64,000 nt of DNA from positions 1,038,712 to 1,102,711 of the forward strand of contig NZ_HG964450.1 of NCBI RefSeq assembly GCF_000612725.1, read 5' to 3'. Source of the DNA: Mycolicibacterium austroafricanum (lineage in GTDB: Bacteria > Actinomycetota > Actinomycetes > Mycobacteriales > Mycobacteriaceae). A model generated the notes under the pieces. That model did not search any database, had not been told where the DNA came from, and was given only the letters and a program-made list of their open reading frames with translations. Position 1 is the stretch's first letter, and the number at the start of each line of letters is the position of its first letter. The position numbers and the translations under genes were made by a program. This document shows, in pieces, positions 59,747 through 64,000 of this stretch.

Positions 59747-60697
59747 CTAATGCAGATGGGCGATGACGGCGGCCGCCGCACGGCTGTCCTGACCGAGATG
59801 CCAGTACCCGATCCCGAATCGGTGGCTGAATTCGGCCACCTGCTCCGCGCACTCGGCTGCGGTTCCCACCAGGCAGGCAGGCGTGCCGTGCAGTGGCCAA
59901 TTCCTTTCTGTCGCAAGCGCTTCCTCCCATTGGGTGACGGGACGGGGAGGTGATTCCACATCAGTGACATCAAGATGCAGCACGCTGAACTGTATTCGAG
60001 GCATCTGCCTGCCGGCCCGCGCGGCGGAATCCCGGACCCGCGCGATCTTGGCGTGCAAGGACGGCGCGGCAACGTCAGCCACCGTCTCGTGATCGATGCG
60101 TCCGTTCACCATTCGGGGCAGTACACCGACGATGTCGGCACTGCGCCCGCCGAGGTCGAGCATCCGTGGACCGGCGGCGCCGAGCAGGATCGGCGGGCTC
60201 GGTTGCCGGCAGCAGCGGGGCAACGCCTCAAGGCCGGTCACGTGATAGTGGTGGCCCACGAAATCGACGGTGTCCTCGGTAAAGAAGTCACGGATGATCG
60301 TCAGCGCCTCGGCGCACTGATCAACCCGCGTGCGATGGGACTCAAAGGGGACACCGAGCGCGGCGTAGTCAGCGGCCAGCCATCCGGCGCCGAGACCGAG
60401 TTCGGCTCGGCCACCGGACAACCGGTCGATCGTCGCGATATCTTTGGCCAACAACGCGGGGTGTTGCAGAGGGTTCTGCGCGACGAGGGTCAACACCTTC
60501 AGGCGGCTCGTGCTGGCCGCGGCGAACGCCATCGCGGCCACGGGTGCGAGCTGCCAACCGCTGGTGACGTGGTGGGACACCGACACCGTGTCGAAACCGA
60601 ACTCCTCCAGGCGACGGAGTTCCTCGACCCACGCCGAACCATCGTCGAGCAGGCGGGGCATGGGGGCGATGAACTCGAGCTGATCGCCGATCGACAC
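59747..60697 (-). CDS. LLM-class F420-dependent oxidoreductase (MSMEG_2516 family)
   Basis: A 316-residue luciferase-like TIM-barrel protein. It has FGFDTVSVSHHVT, the cis-peptide/F420-contact region VLTLVAQNPLQHPALLAKDIATIDRLSGGRAELGLGAGW, and ILLGAAGPRMLDLGGRSADIVG. It uses reduced F420, a common mycobacterial cofactor, on an unknown substrate. GTG start at 60697. Convergent with the polysaccharide cluster (11 bp between stops) and divergent from lhgO. Confidence 0.9.
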   Translation of the reverse strand: MSIGDQLEFIAPMPRLLDDGSAWVEELRRLEEFGFDTVSVSHHVTSGWQLAPVAAMAFAAASTSRLKVLTLVAQNPLQHPALLAKDIATIDRLSGGRAELGLGAGWLAADYAALGVPFESHRTRVDQCAEALTIIRDFFTEDTVDFVGHHYHVTGLEALPRCCRQPSPPILLGAAGPRMLDLGGRSADIVGVLPRMVNGRIDHETVADVAAPSLHAKIARVRDSAARAGRQMPRIQFSVLHLDVTDVESPPRPVTQWEEALATERNWPLHGTPACLVGTAAECAEQVAEFSHRFGIGYWHLGQDSRAAAAVIAHLH

Positions 60698-60795
60698 GCT
60701 CGGCTCCGTCCTGTGGTCGCCCAGTGCCGCCTATGGTACGGAACACTGAGGCGCTCTGCAGGACTCGACAGGTGGAGGAAGTGAGAGGATCAAGC

Positions 60796-62004
60796 ATGGC
60801 TGCTCTTCGAGTCGCGGTGGTGGGCGGTGGAATCGTGGGCCTTGCTGTCGCCAGGGAGCTCCTGCACTCGATCGACGGCGCGCGTGTCACCGTGTTCGAG
60901 AAGGAGTCCGGTGTCGCGCGACATCAGACGGGACACAACAGCGGGGTCGTACATGCGGGGCTCTACTACGCGCCGGGCAGCCTCAAGGCCCGACTATGCC
61001 GACGCGGGGTGCACCTGCTGCGAGAGTACCTCGCACAGAAGGACATTCGGTACTCCGAATGCGGCAAGATCGTGGTGGCACATACCGCCGGCGACGCGGC
61101 CCGGCTGGCCGGCATCCACGAGCGGGCGCTCGCCAACGGCGTTCCCGGAGTGAGGCTCGTCGACGCCGGCGAGATCACCGACATCGAACCGCATGCCCGA
61201 GGAATCAGTGCGCTGCACTCCCCGTCGACCGCGATCGTGGACTATCCGGCGGTCGCCGAGGCACTCGCCGTCGACATCGCCGATGCCGGTGGCGAGGTGC
61301 TGTGCGATCACGGCGTCATCGGAATGCGGCGGCACGGAACAGAGGTCGTCGTGACCACGGCCGCCACCTCTGGCGCCTTCGACGTCGTGGTCACCTGCGC
61401 GGGGCTGCAATCCGACCGCGTTGCCCGGATGTTCGGCGACAGTTCGTCACCGCGGATCGTGCCGTTCTTCGGTGACTACTTCCTGCTTCACGAGGCCAAG
61501 TCGGACATGGTGAACGGGTTGATCTATCCGGTGCCCGATCCGCGCTACCCCTTCCTCGGAGTCCACCTGACCAAACACGTCGACGGGCGCGTCAGTCTGG
61601 GGCCCAACGCTTTTCTGGCACCCGGCCGGGAGGCGTACACACGTGGCGGCTGGTCGGCCAGGGATGTGGCCGCAGCGGTGGGGTTTCCGGGCTTCTGGCG
61701 CTTCGCGGTGCGCAACACGGCCGCCGCGGTGCGCGAGGCACGCACGGTCATGAGCAGGGCCGCGTTCGTCCGGGAGGCGCAGAAGTACGTTCCCGACGTG
61801 AGTGTCGACGACGTCGTCCGCGGCCCGCGCGGCATCCGCGCTCAGGCGATGAACGCCGACGGCACCCTCGAAGACGACTTTGTGATCACGGGCACCGACA
61901 AGGTCATCCACCTGCGCAACGCGCCGTCACCGGGGGCGACATCGTCGTTGGCGATCGCCGAGTACATCGTCGGCACCGTCGTGCCGGCGCGACTCGGCGC
62001 GTGA
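60796..62004 (+). CDS. lhgO: L-2-hydroxyglutarate oxidase
   Basis: A 402-residue FAD-dependent oxidase (DAO superfamily). The dinucleotide motif is VAVVGGGIVGLAVARELL, and the family fingerprints are HQTGHNSGVVHAGLYYAPGSLKARLCRRG, FFGDYFLL and the C-terminal GPRGIRAQAM. It converts L-2-hydroxyglutarate to 2-oxoglutarate, removing a side product of central metabolism, and passes electrons to oxygen or the quinone pool. ATG 60796 is supported by GAGAGGA about 8 nt upstream; the longer frame from 60724 is not. Confidence 0.92.
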   Translation: MAALRVAVVGGGIVGLAVARELLHSIDGARVTVFEKESGVARHQTGHNSGVVHAGLYYAPGSLKARLCRRGVHLLREYLAQKDIRYSECGKIVVAHTAGDAARLAGIHERALANGVPGVRLVDAGEITDIEPHARGISALHSPSTAIVDYPAVAEALAVDIADAGGEVLCDHGVIGMRRHGTEVVVTTAATSGAFDVVVTCAGLQSDRVARMFGDSSSPRIVPFFGDYFLLHEAKSDMVNGLIYPVPDPRYPFLGVHLTKHVDGRVSLGPNAFLAPGREAYTRGGWSARDVAAAVGFPGFWRFAVRNTAAAVREARTVMSRAAFVREAQKYVPDVSVDDVVRGPRGIRAQAMNADGTLEDDFVITGTDKVIHLRNAPSPGATSSLAIAEYIVGTVVPARLGA

Positions 62005-62017
62005 CAGCAGCTGTACT

Positions 62018-63526
62018 TCAGCTGGTGCGCGCGGAGAAGTTGCCGTGGAAACCCTGCGGGATGTGACTCGCAAGTTGAGCCGTGGCGACCGGTCCGCGCG
62101 ACGGGTCCGCGGCATCCAGGATGACCAGCCGCGACGTCTTGTGCGCGGCCCGGTACTCCACGGTCAGCAACCAGCCGTCGTCCTCGGCCGTGGCGCCGGG
62201 CCGCGGTGCGAACACCGGCTCGCAGAAGCTGTTGCCGGGTTCGGGGGCGGGATAGCTGAGCTCCGTCTGATCGGCCAGGTCGAGCTTGGTGACCGTGTCG
62301 TACAGCGTGCCGAGCGTCCGGCGCGTGTTGACGTACGCGTAGCGGTGCGGTCGGCCCTCCCGCGCAGGGTGATGGCGGGGGAACTCACTCGGGCTGTCGG
62401 TCAGCGGCTCCGCCCCGACCCTGCCCGTTGCGCCGACCCGAAAACGCGTGAACTGCGAGGGCATGTCGGCCAGCGAGGTGGTGTGGAAGCGCGCGATGCG
62501 TTCGAGCAGCCGCCCGTCGGCGTAGGTGATGGCGTCGATGACCACGTCGTCTCCGTCATCGAAGGCGTTGCTCAGATGGAACTGCAGAACCGCCTCGCAC
62601 TCGATACGGCGGATCTTTCCGCCGGCACGCGGCACCAGGAGAACCACACTGCCCCGCTCGGGGCGGTAGCGCAGCGTGTCACCGATCGGCGCGCGCCCCA
62701 ACGCCACCGACATCGCGTCGGGGATGATCGGTGAGATGAGGAACACGATGTACCGTTCGGTGATCGCGAAGTCGTGGACCATCGCGGCGTACGGCAGCGC
62801 GGCCGAGCGGAAGTGCCGCAGGCGCCCCGTCCGGTCGGTGCGGTAGATGCGCAGGTGCGGACGCGGCATCAGCTCGACCCCGAAGTTGAACATCGCCCCG
62901 CTGCTCGGGCAGAAGCTCGGATGGGCGGAATAGCTTCCCAGCCAGCGTAATTCGCCGCCGAACCGACGTACACCCATGGTCTCGAGGGTATCCGGGTCGA
63001 TCTCGTGCGGCGGGCCACCCTCCCACAACGCGTAGAGGCGGCCGGCGTGCTCGACGACGTTGGTGTTGGCGAGATTCGGTGGCACCCGGCAGATGTTCGC
63101 CCGCCAACCCCCCGGCGCCGAGGTACCCATGTGGCTGACACCGCCCCTGCCCCCGAAATGCCGGGTACGCACATAGCGGTTGCGGTAGTGCACGCCGGCG
63201 GCGTCGATGGTGAAGGCCGAGAGCATGCCGTCCCCGTCGAACAGATGACGCAGCGGCCGCCCCTTGTGGTCCTCCCAGCGACCGGGGCCGTTGCGGTAGA
63301 GCGTCCCGCGCAACCCGGCCGGGATCGTCCCGTCGATCTGTTCGACGCGGTAGTCGTGTTCGGCGGGTTGCGGCTCGCTGACGCCGAGGCTGCTCAGATC
63401 GTCGGGACCCATGGCGGACAGTTGCGCGGTGGCGGTCCTGCGTTCGGGGTCCGGCAGGGACTCCAGGTAGCGGCGAAGTGCGGGCAACGTCGTCAGGTCC
63501 ACCGACGGGTCGAGTGACGCGGGCAC
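62018..63526 (-). CDS. Carotenoid cleavage oxygenase (RPE65/CCO family)
   Basis: A 502-residue non-haem iron oxygenase with all four iron-ligand histidines in recognisable contexts: H202 (YSAHPSF), H251 (MVHDFAIT), H317 (QFHLSN) and H494 near the C-terminus (QGFHGNF). The N-terminal LYRNGPGRWED and HLFDGDGML are family hallmarks. It cleaves a double bond of a carotenoid, apocarotenoid or stilbene. GTG 63526 has GGAGGGCC just upstream. Divergent from a TetR gene with an inverted repeat (63544-63569) in the gap. Confidence 0.92.
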   Translation of the reverse strand: MPASLDPSVDLTTLPALRRYLESLPDPERRTATAQLSAMGPDDLSSLGVSEPQPAEHDYRVEQIDGTIPAGLRGTLYRNGPGRWEDHKGRPLRHLFDGDGMLSAFTIDAAGVHYRNRYVRTRHFGGRGGVSHMGTSAPGGWRANICRVPPNLANTNVVEHAGRLYALWEGGPPHEIDPDTLETMGVRRFGGELRWLGSYSAHPSFCPSSGAMFNFGVELMPRPHLRIYRTDRTGRLRHFRSAALPYAAMVHDFAITERYIVFLISPIIPDAMSVALGRAPIGDTLRYRPERGSVVLLVPRAGGKIRRIECEAVLQFHLSNAFDDGDDVVIDAITYADGRLLERIARFHTTSLADMPSQFTRFRVGATGRVGAEPLTDSPSEFPRHHPAREGRPHRYAYVNTRRTLGTLYDTVTKLDLADQTELSYPAPEPGNSFCEPVFAPRPGATAEDDGWLLTVEYRAAHKTSRLVILDAADPSRGPVATAQLASHIPQGFHGNFSARTS

Positions 63527-63543
63527 GGCCCTCCTTCGCCAAA

Positions 63544-63569
63544 TGAGACTCAAATGCAAATTAGTCTCA
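63544..63569. promoter_or_regulatory. TetR operator candidate (TGAGACT-N12-AGTCTCA)
   Basis: A perfect 7-bp inverted repeat with a 12-bp A/T-rich spacer, 17 bp upstream of the carotenoid oxygenase start and 58 bp upstream of the divergent TetR start. Size and position are typical for a TetR dimer site controlling both genes. Confidence 0.6.
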
Positions 63570-63627
63570 GTCGCATCGGTTCGTCAATGGCCCCGCCCGG
63601 GCGATCCCTCGGGTAAGAATTTCCGTG

Positions 63628-64000
63628 ATGCCCACCACCCGGTCGTTCGATGCGCTGCTACGGTCTGCGCTGGACCTCATCGCCGACGGTGGCATCGATG
63701 GGCTCACGCTCAGCCAGGTCGCCGAGCACGCCCACGTCTCCCGGGCCACGGCCTACCGGGAGTTCGGCGACAAGGACGGACTCGTCGGCGCGGTCGCCCA
63801 GCACGAGATCGGCCTGATGCTGGTCGCGGTGCACGCCGACATCGACACCACCGCCGACGCCACGGCGCTGGTCGCGTCGATCGTCGTGTCGGCGTTGCGC
63901 TATCTGCGCAGCCATCGTGCGTTCACCTACGTCCGCACACACGAACCACACTGGCTGCTGCATGCCGCGCTTGCAGTCGGGGATTCGCGGACGGACCTCG
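63628..64000 (+). CDS. TetR-family regulator (3' truncated by window)
   Basis: The first 124 residues of a TetR regulator: HTH SALDLIADGGIDGLTLSQVAEHAHVSRATAYREFGDKDGLVGAVAQHE, then the start of a helical ligand domain. ATG 63628 (or GTG 63625). Divergent from the carotenoid oxygenase, with a dyad between them, so it most likely represses that gene in response to an apocarotenoid or related ligand. The frame is open to the last base. Confidence 0.88.
   Translation, partial: MPTTRSFDALLRSALDLIADGGIDGLTLSQVAEHAHVSRATAYREFGDKDGLVGAVAQHEIGLMLVAVHADIDTTADATALVASIVVSALRYLRSHRAFTYVRTHEPHWLLHAALAVGDSRTDL

Noticed and set aside
1-64000. CRISPR arrays, tRNA/rRNA genes, insertion-sequence transposases or integrases
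   Set aside because: None seen: no regularly spaced repeats, no tRNA-like clover-leaf with consensus boxes, no DDE or recombinase sequence. Island borders therefore lack an obvious mobility gene.

Overview
The window is high-GC actinobacterial DNA that reads as a chromosomal segment of a rapidly growing mycobacterium (Mycolicibacterium-like). The main evidence is gene order. From memory of M. tuberculosis, the window follows, in reverse orientation, aftD (Rv0236c), Rv0228, Rv0227c, Rv0226c, Rv0225, Rv0224c, Rv0223c, then Rv0221/lipC (Rv0220), then lipW/Rv0216/fadE3/fadD4 (Rv0217c-Rv0214). Blocks absent from that order are inserted between these conserved genes. A perfect KstR operator, WS/DGAT and many FadD/FadE proteins also fit. 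The species cannot be fixed from the sequence alone.

Layout. (1) 1-7965: envelope genes, namely the C-terminal half of AftD, an acyl-CoA ligase, an acyltransferase-3 membrane protein, the DUF3068/PorA-type protein linked to lipomannan maturation, and the large Rv0226c-type membrane protein. (2) 7906-17475: an inserted oxidation/regulation island. It holds an MpaB/DUF2236 oxygenase between two tiny paralogous two-helix membrane proteins, two cytochromes P450, and two giant convergent LuxR-family ATPase regulators, each with a palindrome upstream. (3) 17573-21069: GT4, methyltransferase and aldehyde dehydrogenase, back in conserved order and closed by a clear intrinsic terminator. (4) 21153-26811: SnoaL-like protein, FadE5, DHFR-like protein, AraC-DinB fusion regulator, arylamine N-acetyltransferase and an SDR. 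(5) 26953-36844: lipid module with a KstR operator before a PlsC-like acyltransferase/fadD/esterase operon, a TetR with a palindrome array, WS/DGAT plus lipC, and a two-domain FadE behind a Crp-type site. (6) 36878-45714: acyl-CoA catabolism set (lipW, amidohydrolase, CoA-transferase, double-hotdog hydratase, fadE3, GntR, enoyl-CoA hydratase, fadD4). (7) 45752-59735: an AT-rich leader followed by a polysaccharide cluster. (8) 59747-64000: F420-type oxidoreductase, L-2-hydroxyglutarate oxidase, carotenoid oxygenase and a divergent TetR cut by the window end.

The best candidate for an undescribed system is the 46.4-59.7 kb polysaccharide locus. It encodes a CDP-glucose-type nucleotidyltransferase, two TylC3/EvaC-type sugar C-methyltransferases (one with a degenerate SAM motif), an NDP-sugar SDR, an RmlC-type epimerase on the opposite strand, two GT2 proteins (one a tandem double GT2), a Wzx-like flippase, a 581-residue Wzy-like membrane protein, a GH16-like lipoprotein and a membrane-anchored DUF4038 glycosidase. 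From sugar-nucleotide cytidylylation onward most start codons overlap the preceding stop. The inferred product is a secreted glycan carrying a branched or C-methylated deoxysugar, with its own trimming enzymes.

Second-tier signals are a recurrent ~63-bp hairpin element (three copies, one read in frame inside a membrane protein gene), the MpaB plus paired mini-membrane-protein operon, and the twin LuxR/P450 island.
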